Origin: Phycisphaerae bacterium RAS1
GTDB taxonomy: Bacteria > Planctomycetota > Phycisphaerae > UBA1845 > Fen-1342
Length of the DNA: 64,000 nt
Reading direction: 5' to 3'
Assembly (NCBI GenBank): GCA_007859745.1
Contig: SMLU01000002.1
Span: 302,942-366,941 of the forward strand
The notes under the pieces were generated by a model. The model had not been told where the DNA came from, did no database searches, and worked only from the letters and a program-made list of their open reading frames with translations. Below, in pieces: positions 53,840 through 63,628 of the stretch (within the stretch, counting starts at the first letter, position 1; each line of letters begins with the position of its first letter). A program made the translations under genes and the position numbers.

Positions 53840-55309
53840 GTGAACTGGGACACGTTTCTTGCACAGCTCGCCAACTGGCTTTCCGCGCGAAAGCTCCTGC
53901 AGCGCGACGCGCGCTGGGTGGTCGGCGCCTCCGGCGGGCCGGACTCAACGCTTCTACTGCACGCGCTGATCGACCTGTCGTCCCGGGAAAGCCTCGGCTG
54001 GGCCATTCATGCGGCCCATCTCCATCACGGCCTGCGCGCCGGTGACGCCGACGCCGACGAACGCTTCGTCGCCGCGCTGGCCGAGAGGCTCGGCGTCTCG
54101 CTTCACTCCGAACGAGCCGACATTCGCTCCGAAGTGGCGCAGGGCGGCGGCACCACCGAGGAGGTCGCTCGCAATCGTCGCTACGAGTTTCTCGAGCGCG
54201 TCGCGCTCACAACCGGCAGCGAGTGCGTTGCGGTCGCCCATCACGCCGACGACAACGCCGAGACCGTTTTTCATCGCATCTGCCGCGGCACCGGTCTGCG
54301 CGGCCTGGCCGGCATGGCCGACACGCGCGCCATCCAGCCTGGCAGCCGCGTGCGCCTGGTGCGGCCGCTTCTGCAGATGAAGCGAACCGAGATCGAGGCG
54401 CTCTGCACCGCGCGCGGCATCGAATTTCAGATTGACGAGACCAACACGTCGCCCAGCTTCACGCGCGGCCGAATCCGCACCACGATTCTGCCGCTGCTGC
54501 GCGAACAACTGAACCCGAACGTCAGCGAGGCGCTGCTGCGGCTGGCTGAGCAGGCACGCCGGCTGGGCACGTATCTCGAAGATGCCGCCGCCCGCACGTT
54601 TGACTCCCTGCTCGTGGCCGAAGAGCCCGGCCGGATCGTGCTGAACGTGTCCGCGCTGCGAAACAAGCAGTACATCGTGCAGGCCGAGGTCGTCCGCCGC
54701 GCCATCGCCATGCTCGCCCCCTCGGAGCAGGACCTGGGTTTCGGGCATATCGAGGCCGTCCTGCGGCTCGTGGAGGATTCGGCCAGCGGCAAGGAGATTC
54801 ACCTGCCCGGCTCGGTCGTGGCGCGCAAGCAGTATGACCGGCTCGAATTCCGTCCCCTGGTCGAAGAGGAGCCGCCGCCGCCGCTCGAAACCCTGCACAT
54901 CGCCTGCCCCGGGCGAACCGGCGTGCCGCAGTTGGCGGCCGAGCTGGTCGTGGACGTGCGCGAGCTGGCCGAGGGCGGCCTCGACCGCGTGCGCGAGAAA
55001 CCGCATCCGTACGAGGAGTGGCTGGACTACGACCGCGTCGTCTTCCCGCTGGTGCTGCGCGCGCGGCGCGAAGGCGACCGGTTTCATCCGCTCGGCGCGC
55101 CGGGCGCCAAGACGCTGGCCGATTTCTTCATCGAGCAGAAGGTCGAACCTTCAATGCGGGCGCGGATCGGCGTTCTCTGCGATCAGCTCGGACCCATCTG
55201 GGTGCTGCCTCTGCGGATCGACGAGCGCGTCAAGCTTCGGCCCGGAACGCGGCGCGTGCTCTGCCTGACGCTCCACTCTTACGCCGCCCGGAAACTGGGA
55301 GCAAGCTGA
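53840..55309 (+). CDS. tilS: tRNA(Ile)-lysidine synthase
   Basis: 489 residues from GTG 53840 with AAAGGA upstream. Converts C34 of tRNA-Ile2 to lysidine so it reads AUA. PP-loop motif SGGPDS (31-36), then HAAHLHHGLRAGDADADERF and AVAHHADDNAETVFHRI. The C-terminal domains (FHPLGAPGAKTLADFFIEQK) are complete. Its stop is one base before the membrane protein gene, suggesting an operon. Confidence 0.93.
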   Translation: MNWDTFLAQLANWLSARKLLQRDARWVVGASGGPDSTLLLHALIDLSSRESLGWAIHAAHLHHGLRAGDADADERFVAALAERLGVSLHSERADIRSEVAQGGGTTEEVARNRRYEFLERVALTTGSECVAVAHHADDNAETVFHRICRGTGLRGLAGMADTRAIQPGSRVRLVRPLLQMKRTEIEALCTARGIEFQIDETNTSPSFTRGRIRTTILPLLREQLNPNVSEALLRLAEQARRLGTYLEDAAARTFDSLLVAEEPGRIVLNVSALRNKQYIVQAEVVRRAIAMLAPSEQDLGFGHIEAVLRLVEDSASGKEIHLPGSVVARKQYDRLEFRPLVEEEPPPPLETLHIACPGRTGVPQLAAELVVDVRELAEGGLDRVREKPHPYEEWLDYDRVVFPLVLRARREGDRFHPLGAPGAKTLADFFIEQKVEPSMRARIGVLCDQLGPIWVLPLRIDERVKLRPGTRRVLCLTLHSYAARKLGAS

Positions 55310-55310
55310 C

Positions 55311-56528
55311 GTGGCGCGCCGCAGCGCCAACCTGACGCCGATGATGATCTTCATCGGGGCGCTTGCGCTGCGCGTCGCATACGTCGGCTGGCGCTGGAGC
55401 TGCAGCGGCGGCGACCTCGAATTCGACGACGAGCACCTTCACTGGCAGATCGCAAGCAACCTCGTCACGGATGGCAGCTTCGCCACCGACGACGGGCGCT
55501 TCGCCGCGCGCATGCCGCTGTACCCGTTGTTCCTCGCCGGCTTCGCCTGGCTCGGCCCCGGCGGAATTCTCGCCGCGCGCCTCGCGCAAACGGTGATCGG
55601 CGCCGCAACCGCCGCGCTCGCATATGGTCTGGCGCGTCGCGCGCTGGGCCGCCGGGCGGGAGTGCTGGCCGGGGTGCTCATCGCGCTCGATCCCTTCCAG
55701 GTCTTTTTCGCGAACATGCTCCTGAGTGAAGTGCTCTTCGCGCTCCTGGGCGTCGCGCTCGTCTACGCCGCTTGGGCCGCGCTGGACCGTCGCAATCAGG
55801 CGCTCTCCCCCGCGGCCATCGCGCTCGCGCTGCTAGGCCCGGCGATGATCATGACACGCCCGTCCGCCGCCGGCTGGATTGCGCTCCTGTGGATCGCCCT
55901 GTGCGTCGCGGACCGGTTCTCCTGGCGGGCGTGGCTGCGCTTCGGCATGAATGTGATCGCCCTTGTGCTGATCATGCTCCCCTGGGGACTGCGAAACGCC
56001 GCGGTCCTCGGCGACCCCTGCTGGCTCTCCGCCAACGGCGGCGTCACGCTCTTCGACGGCCAGCACGCGCTCGCCCGCGGCGACAGCGACCAGAGTTTTC
56101 TCGACGACATGCCCGAGCTGCGCGGACTGAGCGAGGTGCAGCGCGACCAGAAGCTGCGCGAGCTCGCCATCGCCCAGATGAAGAAGGACCCGCGCCGCGT
56201 GCTCGAGCTCGCCTGGATCAAGTTCCGCCGCACGTGGAACCCCCTGCCGAACGTGGCGGAGTATCGCGGCGGGGCGGCAGCGATCGCCAGCGTCGGATAC
56301 ACCGCTCCCGTGCTGCTGGGCTTCCTGATCGGAAGCTGGATGCAGCGGCGAAATCGCCGCTGGATCGTGCTCATCTGGCTGCCGGTTCTCTACTTTACGC
56401 TGCTGCACTGCGTCTACGTCGGCAGCGTTCGCTACCGCGTGCCCCTCATGCCCCTCGTCGCCATCGCCGCAGCCGGAATCGTCGGACACCGTGGCCCGAG
56501 ACAAACGCCGCTGCATCGCATGCCGTGA
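55311..56528 (+). CDS. GT39/ArnT-like membrane glycosyltransferase family protein
   Basis: 405 residues with about eight to nine membrane helices. The N-terminal loop between helices 1 and 2 holds GGDLEFDDEHLHWQIASNLV, the acidic motif of PMT_2/GT-C enzymes that transfer sugars from polyprenyl donors. Then RMPLYPLFLAGFAWLGP and LARLAQTVIGAATAALAYGL. GTG start at 55311 one base after tilS. Substrate unknown. A typical short planctomycete member, lacking the large C-terminal domain of ArnT. Confidence 0.8.
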   Translation: MARRSANLTPMMIFIGALALRVAYVGWRWSCSGGDLEFDDEHLHWQIASNLVTDGSFATDDGRFAARMPLYPLFLAGFAWLGPGGILAARLAQTVIGAATAALAYGLARRALGRRAGVLAGVLIALDPFQVFFANMLLSEVLFALLGVALVYAAWAALDRRNQALSPAAIALALLGPAMIMTRPSAAGWIALLWIALCVADRFSWRAWLRFGMNVIALVLIMLPWGLRNAAVLGDPCWLSANGGVTLFDGQHALARGDSDQSFLDDMPELRGLSEVQRDQKLRELAIAQMKKDPRRVLELAWIKFRRTWNPLPNVAEYRGGAAAIASVGYTAPVLLGFLIGSWMQRRNRRWIVLIWLPVLYFTLLHCVYVGSVRYRVPLMPLVAIAAAGIVGHRGPRQTPLHRMP

Positions 56529-56689
56529 CGAGCGTTTCCGTGCGAATTCGACCAGTCTCGGCCCCTTCCATCGACCGGGTCGATTTTCGTACAATGCGCA
56601 TAGGCGACGCGCGCTGGCGAGCCGTCCGCAATCCGCGTAGTTCCTCGGTATTTTCGGCCCTCCGCCAGGCTGCCCAGGGAGCAAGTCCA

Positions 56690-59600
56690 ATGAGTTCCTC
56701 GTATCTGCATTCATCGGTCCGGGCGCCGTTTCTCGGCGCATTCCTGTTCGTCAGTTTCGCCACGGCCGCGGCAAATGCCGCCGATCCCGCCGTGCCTGAT
56801 TCTTCGTCCACCTCGAGCGATGTAATCAAATGGCGCAGCGGCGTCGTGACGACGACCGGCGCTGCGGCGGCGGATGCGGCTGGGGCGTTGAGTTCGGCGG
56901 CGGCCGGCGGGCGGCGGGTGGTGGTGCAGTTCAATGCGCCGCTGACGGCGGCGCAGCAGGCGGCGCTGGATGTCGCGGGGGTGAAGCTGCTCAGCTATCT
57001 GAGCAACAACGCCTACTTCGCGCGCGTCGACGCGGCCCGTTTCGACGCCGCCGCGGTTGCGGCGAGCACGCTCAAGACCGCCCTGCCGGTCGAATTGGGC
57101 TGGAAACTCAGCCCGATTCTGATGGCCGACCAGGTTCCCGGCTGGTCGATCGTGGCGGCCGCCAAGCAGCCGGACTCGAAGGACGATCCGGCGGTGAACG
57201 AGCTGCACGCGATTGACGACGACATGATCGTCGCGGTTTACGCGATGTTTCACAAAGACGTGGATCTGAACGCCGAGGCGGTTCCGCTGGCGGTTCGCTA
57301 CGGCGCGAGCGTGGTGGGGTCGCTGCAGGGCGCCCACGCGCTGGTGCTCGAGCTGCCGGCGACGGCCATCAAGCCGCTGACCGGCGAAGACGCGCTGCTG
57401 TGGATCGAGCCGCCGCTGCCGCGCTTCGAGGAATTGAACGACAGCAACCGCGCCCGGGTGCAGGCCAATCAGTTGCAGGGCGCGCCCTACGGTCTGGACG
57501 GCACGGGCGTGGGCGTGCTGGTGTATGACGGCGGCAAGGTGCGCGCCACGCACCAGGACTTCGGCGGGCGCGTCACGCTGGGCGTCGGCGACGCCTCGCC
57601 CCAGTCCAGCCACTCGACGCACGTGGCCGGCACGATCGGCGGCAGCGGCGCGGCCAGCGCCGGCCTGCGCAAGGGCATGGCCCCCAACGTCAGCATCGTG
57701 TCCTACGGCCTGGAGCAGGTCGGCGGCCTGCACCAGGGCTTCCTCTACAACGATCCGTGCGACATCGAGGCCGACTACGGCATCGTCGGCATCAACACCT
57801 ACGATGCGCACATCGCCAACAACTCCATCGGCACCAACACCTCCACCAACGGTTATCCCTGCACCTGGCAGGGCGATTACGGCGTGACCGACACGGTCAT
57901 CGACGCGATCGTCCGCGGCAGCCTGAGCGGCGGCACGCCCTTCCGCATCGTCTGGGCCAACGGCAACGAGCGCCAGAGCACGCGCTGCCAGAACCTGCCG
58001 CCGCCCTTCCAGCAGTATCACCTGACCGCTCCGCCGGCCTGCGCCAAGAACCACATCGCGGTCGGCGCGCTGAACTCGAACGACGATTCGATGACGACCT
58101 TCTCGAGCTGGGGCCCGGCCGACGACGGCCGCCTCAAGCCCGACATCAGCGCTCCGGGCTGCGAGAGCGGCTCCGACGCCGCGCGTCACGTCGTGCAGCA
58201 GCAGCAGCGATACGTCGTATGCCTCGCTGTGCGGCACGTCGATGGCTTCGCCCACCACCTGCGGCGTCGGCGCCCTGCTCCTGCAGGACTTCCGCGCCCA
58301 GTTCCCCGGCGAGCCGGATTTCCGCAACTCGACGTTGAAGATTCTGCTGGCGCACACCGCGGTCGATCTGGGCACGCCCGGTCCCGACTTCCAGTTCGGC
58401 TACGGCTCGATCCGCGGCCAGGCGGCGGTGGATTTCATGCGCACCGGCAACTTCGCCGAGAATTCCGTCCCCGGCACGGGCAATTCGGTCAACTACGTCG
58501 TCGTGGTGCAGCCCGGCGACACGCTCATGAAAGTGACCATCGCCTGGGACGATCCGCCCGGAACGCCCAACGTCAGCCCGGCCCTGGTCAACGACCTGGA
58601 CCTGGTCGTCACCAGCCCCGGCGGCACGCGCTTCTACCCCTGGACCCACGGCGGCCTGGCCAACCCGGCCGCGGCCGCGGTGCAGACGCAGGAAAATCAC
58701 CTGGACAACATCGAGCAGGTGCTGGTGAACAATCCGCAGGTCGGAAGCTGGCAGATCGAGGTGCGCGGCACGGCCGTGCCCAGCGGCCCGCAGCCCTTCT
58801 CGATCGCCGCCGGCCCGTTCCTGGTCAACTGCTCGTCGATCGGCTCGATCTCGCTGAATGCCGACGAGTACAACTGCTCGTCCAGCGCCACGCTGCGCGT
58901 CGTCGATTGTGATCTGAACACGGACGCGGGCGCGATCGAGACGGTCAACGTCACGATCAACTCGACCAGCGAACCGGCCGGCGAAACCGTCCTCTTGACC
59001 GAGGTCGCCCCCGACGGCGCCACCTTCGTCGGCACGATCAGCCTCTCAACCACCAACGCGGCCGGCGTCCTTCAGATCGCCCACGCCGACACCGTCACGG
59101 CCACCTACCTCGACGCCAGCGACGGCCAGGGCGGCTTCAACATCGCCCGCACCGACACGGCCACCGTGGATTGCGTCGGACCGATCATCAGCAACGTGCA
59201 AGTGATCAACCTCGCGGCGCACAGCGCCACGGTCACGTTCAACACGGATGAAACTGCCCAGGGTACCGTGCGATACGGAACCGCCTGCGGCAGCCTCTCT
59301 TCAACATCACAGGGCAGCGCCAACACGGTCTCGCACTCATTCAGCCTCTCAGGTCTGACCGACAATACGACGTACTTCTTCGCCGCCGACGCCGTCGATC
59401 CGGCCGGCAATGCGAGCTCGGACGACAATGGCGGCCAGTGCTTCACGTTCACAACTCCCGAGATTCCGGATTACTTCACACAACTCTTCTCGACCGCGCT
59501 CGGCACGAACGATCTCGACAACCAGCAGTTCCTCTTCGTCCCGAATGGAACCGTGGATCGCTACGCCGCCTGCCGTGAGCCGAACATGACGCAGTTCCCG

Positions 59601-61139
59601 ACCGATCCGTCCGGTCACATGCCGATCGTGTTCCCCGGCACGCAGGATGACCAGTTTGTCGCGATTACACTCACGGGTGGGCAGCAGGTGCTTCTCTACG
59701 GCGTGCCCTACAGCACGTTCTATGTCGGCTCGAACGGCTACATCACGTTCAACTCGGGCGACACCGACAACACCGAGTCTCTCACCGACCATTTCGAGCA
59801 GCCGCACATTTCGCTGCTCTTTGACAATCTGAACCCGGCGACGGCTGGACAGGTCAGTTGGGCGCAGCTCGCCGACCGCGCCGTGGTCACGTTCAACAAC
59901 GTGGCCGAGGATGTCACCACCAACCCGCCGCTGAACAGCTTCCAGTGCGAGATGTTCTACGACGGGCGCATTCGCGTGACGTTCCTGAACGTTGGCATCA
60001 CGGACGGTTTGTTCGGCCTCTCCGCCGGGCAGACCACGCCCGCCGACTACACGCCGTCGGACTTCACGCTGTACGGCGCCTGCGGCCCGCGCCCGCCCAC
60101 GGCAACGGGTTCGACCGTCGGCACGCCCGCCGGCGCGCCGGTCTTGATCGAGCTGATCGCCAGTGACGACGGCCTGCCGGCGCCGCCGGCCCTGACGTAC
60201 ACGATCCTGTCGCTTCCCGCATTCGGCGTGCTCTCCGACCCGAACGGCGGCCCGATCAACGCCGTGCCCTACACGCTGATCGCCGGCGGCGACACGGTGC
60301 GCTACGGACCCCCGGGAATTCAGTCAGGCACAGTCACCTTCGACTTCAAGGCCAACGACGGCGGCGTCCCGCCGGAGGGCGGCGACTCCGGCACGGCCAC
60401 GGTCACCGTGAACATTGCTGACCCGAATACGCCTCAGCCCATCCACGAATTCCTGGTCGACGACACGCAGCCGGCGGGCTGGACGTGGGACGCGGACTGG
60501 GCCTTCGGCGATCCCGCCGGCCTGTCGGGCGATCCGCAAACCGGATTCACGGGCGTGAACGTGCTGGGCTACAACCTCAACGGCGCCTATCCGAACAGCC
60601 TCGCGCCTGTGCGTTACCTGCGCACGACCGCCATCGACTGCACCAACCTCTCGCAGGTGACGCTGCAGTTCATGCGCTGGCTCGGCATCGAGTCCGCCAC
60701 GTTCGATCACGCAACCATCGACGCCAGCACCGACGGGATGGCCTGGACCAACGTCTGGACGCATACCGGCGAGACGCTCAACAACCCGACCAGTTGGACG
60801 ATGGTGTCCTACAGTCTCGCGGCGATCGCCGACGACCAGCCGACGGTCTATCTCCGCTGGGGCATGGGAACGACCGATGTTTCCGTCGCGTACTGCGGCT
60901 GGAACATCGACGACATTCTCATCCTCGGCGTGCTGCCGGGTGGCACGCTCCTGGGCGACCTGAATTGCGACGGCGAGGTGAACATCCTCGACATCAACGC
61001 GTTCATCCTGGCGATCACCGACCCGGCCGCCTACGCCGCCGCGTACCCGGATTGCAACATCAACCTGGCCGACTGCAACGGCGACGGTGACGAGAACATC
61101 CTCGACATCAACCCGTTTATCTCGCTGTTGGGAGGATGA
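56690..61139 (+). pseudogene. Secreted subtilisin-like protease with dockerin tail, interrupted by a frameshift
   Basis: ATG 56690 follows AGGGAG; the signal peptide ends ANAA. The first frame holds the prodomain and S8 residues Asp280 (VLVYDGGK) and His311 (SSHSTHVAGTIGG). At about 58180-58186 (GACGCCGCGCGTCACG) one extra base moves the reading to another frame. The second frame holds GTSMASPTTCGVGALLL with the catalytic Ser (58239), P-domain-like strands, fibronectin-type parts, an Ig/cadherin-like part and a dockerin-like tail (NCDGEVNILDINAF, NGDGDENILDINPF). Dropping one base gives a 1482-residue protein. The frame change could be a sequencing error, or a real inactivation. Confidence 0.82.
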
Positions 61140-61167
61140 CGGTCGCGCTGAGGTGAGGTACAGAGCA

Positions 61168-61208
61168 AACCCGGGCGTCCGCAACCTGCGGCGCCCGGGT
61201 TCTGTTTT
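61168..61208 (+). terminator. Rho-independent terminator
   Basis: Stem AACCCGGGCG (61168-61177)/CGCCCGGGTT (61192-61201) with a 14-base loop, then CTGTTTT, 29 bases after the subtilase stop. Confidence 0.75.
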
Positions 61209-61219
61209 GAAGCGATATA

Positions 61220-61315
61220 CGGGAGTGGATGGGAATCGAACCCACCAGGCGCTGTTGGTACAACGCCTCAGCGGTTTTGAAGACCGTGGGACCCACCAGG
61301 CGTCCGGACACTCCC
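61220..61315 (-). tRNA. selC: tRNA-Sec (anticodon TCA)
   Basis: About 96 nucleotides, minus strand. Acceptor GGGAGTG pairs with CACTCCC. The anticodon stem-loop CGGTCTTCAAAACCG carries TCA (at 61278-61280 on the plus strand). There is a long variable arm (CTGAGGCGTTGTACCAACAG), a T arm GGGTTCGATTCCC, and a G discriminator with no encoded CCA. The size, the large variable arm and the UGA-reading anticodon identify the selenocysteine tRNA. The eighth acceptor pair is T opposite C, an imperfection. No selA, selB or selD is in this window. Confidence 0.93.
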
Positions 61316-61512
61316 TCGTCTTCCGCCGAGAAGTGTACCGCCGCCGGCGTGGTTCGACAGCTACGCGCAGCGCCGCCGCTGGCTGTCGCCTCTGCCCCGT
61401 CCGCCGCGACTATAATCGAACCGTGAAGCCGCCTCTCAATCGTCGGCTGCACCGTCCCGGTCATCTGTTCGCCGGAAGAGCTAATGCTGGAGCCCCCCGC
61501 GGAGGATGCACC

Positions 61513-61710
61513 ATGACATGGACCGACCCGGTTGTAGCCGAGATTCGTGCGAACGCGGCCAAGCTCGCCCACGAGTGCGGCGACGATATTCACGCGCTCG
61601 TCGCGTACTTCCGCCGCCGCGAGCAGGCGCACGCGGACCAAGTGGTGACGCGCCGTCGGCCCGCGCGGCCCGCCCCTGCGCCGCCGCCGCCCGACACGCG
61701 GCGCGAGTAG
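61513..61710 (+). CDS. Small protein of unknown function
   Basis: 65 residues, ATG with GGAGGA eight bases upstream. Reads MTWTDPVVAEIRANAAKLAH, then ECGDDIHALVAYFRRREQ and a Pro/Arg-rich end. It resembles the short MWKDPIVEE-type proteins common in cyanobacteria and planctomycetes (recollection). A possible -10 box TATAAT lies at 61411-61416. No membrane segment; no known role. Confidence 0.6.
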   Translation: MTWTDPVVAEIRANAAKLAHECGDDIHALVAYFRRREQAHADQVVTRRRPARPAPAPPPPDTRRE

Positions 61711-61773
61711 CGCTTCGCCGCCGCCATCAGGGGAGCTTCACGTCGCGGAAATTCCTGGGCGCGCGGCTTCTTC

Positions 61774-61897
61774 TTTCCGAACCCGCCGCGCCAAGCGGCG
61801 GGTTGAGCTGCGCGCGGCGGTCGGCGTCAATCCACTCTTACGCGCCGCCGCGAACGCGCCCGGCGTCACCCCGCCGCTTGGCGCGGCGGGTTCCGAC
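61774..61897. repeat. GAACCCGCCGCGCC-family inverted repeat, copy 7
   Basis: Both arms intact; longest spacer (about 65 bases) of the seven copies. Confidence 0.85.
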
Positions 61898-61937
61898 AAG
61901 CCGGCCGGCTCGCCCGGATATCTGGGCACACGCCTCG

Positions 61938-61966
61938 CCCGCCACTTCCGTGGCGGGTTCTGTTTG
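61938..61966 (+). terminator. Possible rho-independent terminator
   Basis: Stem CCCGCCAC (61938-61945)/GTGGCGGG (61950-61957), 4-base loop, then TTCTGTTTG. The T tract is interrupted and the nearest upstream stop is 230 bases away. Confidence 0.4.
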
Positions 61967-61981
61967 GGGCTCTAAGCCCAT

Positions 61982-61987
61982 TATAAT
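61982..61987 (+). promoter_or_regulatory. Possible -10 box
   Basis: TATAAT 26 bases before ATG 62013. No good -35 at 17 bases. Confidence 0.35.
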
Positions 61988-62012
61988 CGCCGCCGTACTC
62001 ACGGAGCACGAC

Positions 62013-62807
62013 ATGGCATCCGAGCCTCTCCCCATCCTCGACGCCCTCCCCTCCGAGCCGCCGCGGGCGCTGCTCGACGACCCGACCTATCAGCAAACCG
62101 TCGCCGCGATTCGCGCGCATCTGGAAACCGTCCAAAACCTTCCCGGCGTCGACCAGTTCATGCAGACCAAGTCCCTCGCGCAGGCGTTTTTTGACGAGCT
62201 CAACGCCGCCCTCGCCCTCTATGACAAGCTGATCGACCACGCTCTGGCCTTCGACGGAAGCGACAAGACCATCCAGTGCCGCAAAGGCTGCTCCAACTGC
62301 TGCATCGACCTCGTCCGCGGAATTACGACGCCTGAGATCATCAACATCTACCATCACGTCCGCCCCTGGCCCGACGCCCGCAAGCTGTTCGAGTATCACC
62401 GCGACTCGGCCGAGATGTTCATGGAGATCATGCAGGCCAAGCTGCACGAAAACGAATTCTCCTTCGGTGGGCGCGACCCGCGCGTGGTCGAGTCGCACGT
62501 CGAATACAATCGCCGCAACCGCCCCTGCGGCTTCCTCGACCGGGCCGCCGGCTGCTGCCGCATCTACCCCGTCCGACCCATCGCCTGCCGCTATTTCTTC
62601 AGCTTTGACCCGCCGGAACTATGCAGCCCGCGCAGCGAGAGCTACCTGAGCCGCAAGACGCGCACCGTTCACCTGCCGGAGGAGATTCACAAATTGCTGC
62701 TGGAGATCGGCCACAAGCTCGGTTTCCGCCCGTTGAATTACCTGTCCGGCGCGTTCTGCGGATTTGCGGCGGAAGTGATGAAAACGAAGCCAATCACCGT
62801 GGTATGA
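62013..62807 (+). CDS. YkgJ-family Cys-cluster protein
   Basis: 264 residues from ATG 62013 (ACGGAGCACG upstream). CRKGCSNCC in the middle is the CxxxCxxCC signature of the YkgJ/UPF0153 family, with further cysteines in RPCGFLDRAAGCCRIYPVRP and ACRYFFSFDPPELC. It probably holds zinc or an iron-sulfur cluster. An N-terminal helical part of about 85 residues (TVAAIRAHLETVQNLPGVDQ) is not part of the core. Related to but distinct from the gene at 25649; this one has the full long form. Function unproven. Confidence 0.85.
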   Translation: MASEPLPILDALPSEPPRALLDDPTYQQTVAAIRAHLETVQNLPGVDQFMQTKSLAQAFFDELNAALALYDKLIDHALAFDGSDKTIQCRKGCSNCCIDLVRGITTPEIINIYHHVRPWPDARKLFEYHRDSAEMFMEIMQAKLHENEFSFGGRDPRVVESHVEYNRRNRPCGFLDRAAGCCRIYPVRPIACRYFFSFDPPELCSPRSESYLSRKTRTVHLPEEIHKLLLEIGHKLGFRPLNYLSGAFCGFAAEVMKTKPITVV

Positions 62808-62826
62808 GCCCGCGCCGCCGCATTCG

Positions 62827-62852
62827 GGTGGGACGGGCGTCCCGCCCGTCCC
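62827..62852. repeat. GGGCGTCCCGCCC-family palindrome
   Basis: GTGGGACGGGCGTCCCGCCC with GTCCC following, between two convergent genes. Confidence 0.7.
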
Positions 62853-62854
62853 GT

Positions 62855-63628
62855 CTACAACTTTTCCGGCGACATCCACGACGGCGGACGCTTTTCGAGA
62901 AACGCAGTCATGCCCTCGCGCGCGTCAGAGCACTTGAAGCAGGTCGCGAATTCCTCCGTCTCCTTCTTCCCGCCCAGCACGCGCTTGATGCGCTTGACCG
63001 CCTCGGGCGAGCCGGGACGCATCGCCTCAATCCAGCGCCCCAGGGTCGCATCCAGCGCATCGGCAGCCACCACCTCGTCCACCAGGCCGATGCGATAGGC
63101 CTCGTCCGCCGGGATGGCCTCGCCGGAGAAGAGCAGGCGCTTTGCCCGCGCCACGCCGATCAGCCGCGGCAGCCGCGTGATCCCGCCCCAGCCGGGGATC
63201 AGCCCCAGGCGCGACTCGGGCTGCCCGATTTTCGCCGCGCTGACCATGACCCGGAAACTTGCCGCCAGAGCCAGCTCGCACCCTCCGCCCAGCGCGTGGC
63301 CGTTGATGGCGGCGATGGTGATCTGCGGCATGGCCTCGACCGCGTCCAGCACATGATGCCCGTGCTTCGAGAGCGCCTGTCCGCGCGGCTCGTCGAAGCT
63401 CGACATCTCGGCGATGTCGGCCCCGGCGACGAACGTGCGCCCTTCGCCGCGGAACACGCAGAAACGAGCCTTCGCGTCGGCGGCGATCTTCTCCACCGCC
63501 GTCCCCAGCTCGCCCAGCACGCGCGAGCTGAGCACGTTCACGCCCCCGTCGGTGACGAGACGGACGGTGGCGACATCGCCCTCGCGGCTGCATTCGACGC
63601 GGGTCATCGGCCTGTCAGCGTTGCTCAT
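62855..63628 (-). CDS. Enoyl-CoA hydratase/isomerase family protein
   Basis: 257 residues. Crotonase fold: oxyanion-hole segments [16 protein letters not shown] and [20 protein letters not shown], then the acidic segment [20 protein letters not shown]. It hydrates trans-2-enoyl-CoA or does a related reaction in beta-oxidation or butyrate metabolism. Start at 63628 lies inside the last 14 bases of the 3-hydroxyacyl-CoA dehydrogenase gene, so they are one operon. Confidence 0.9.
   Translation of the reverse strand: MSNADRPMTRVECSREGDVATVRLVTDGGVNVLSSRVLGELGTAVEKIAADAKARFCVFRGEGRTFVAGADIAEMSSFDEPRGQALSKHGHHVLDAVEAMPQITIAAINGHALGGGCELALAASFRVMVSAAKIGQPESRLGLIPGWGGITRLPRLIGVARAKRLLFSGEAIPADEAYRIGLVDEVVAADALDATLGRWIEAMRPGSPEAVKRIKRVLGGKKETEEFATCFKCSDAREGMTAFLEKRPPSWMSPEKL

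Larger units (their letters stand above)
61711..62012. other. Gap with inverted repeat, hairpin and possible promoter
   Basis: Holds GAACCCGCCGCGCC copy 7 (61774-61897), a hairpin CCCGCCAC/GTGGCGGG followed by TTCTGTTT (61938-61965) that may be a terminator, and a TATAAT box at 61982-61987. Confidence 0.5.

Noticed and set aside
55772-56689. Open frame upstream of the second subtilase, overlapping the GT39-like gene
   Set aside because: It is an Arg/Ala-rich shadow of the membrane protein gene; the subtilase has a good start with signal peptide at 56690.
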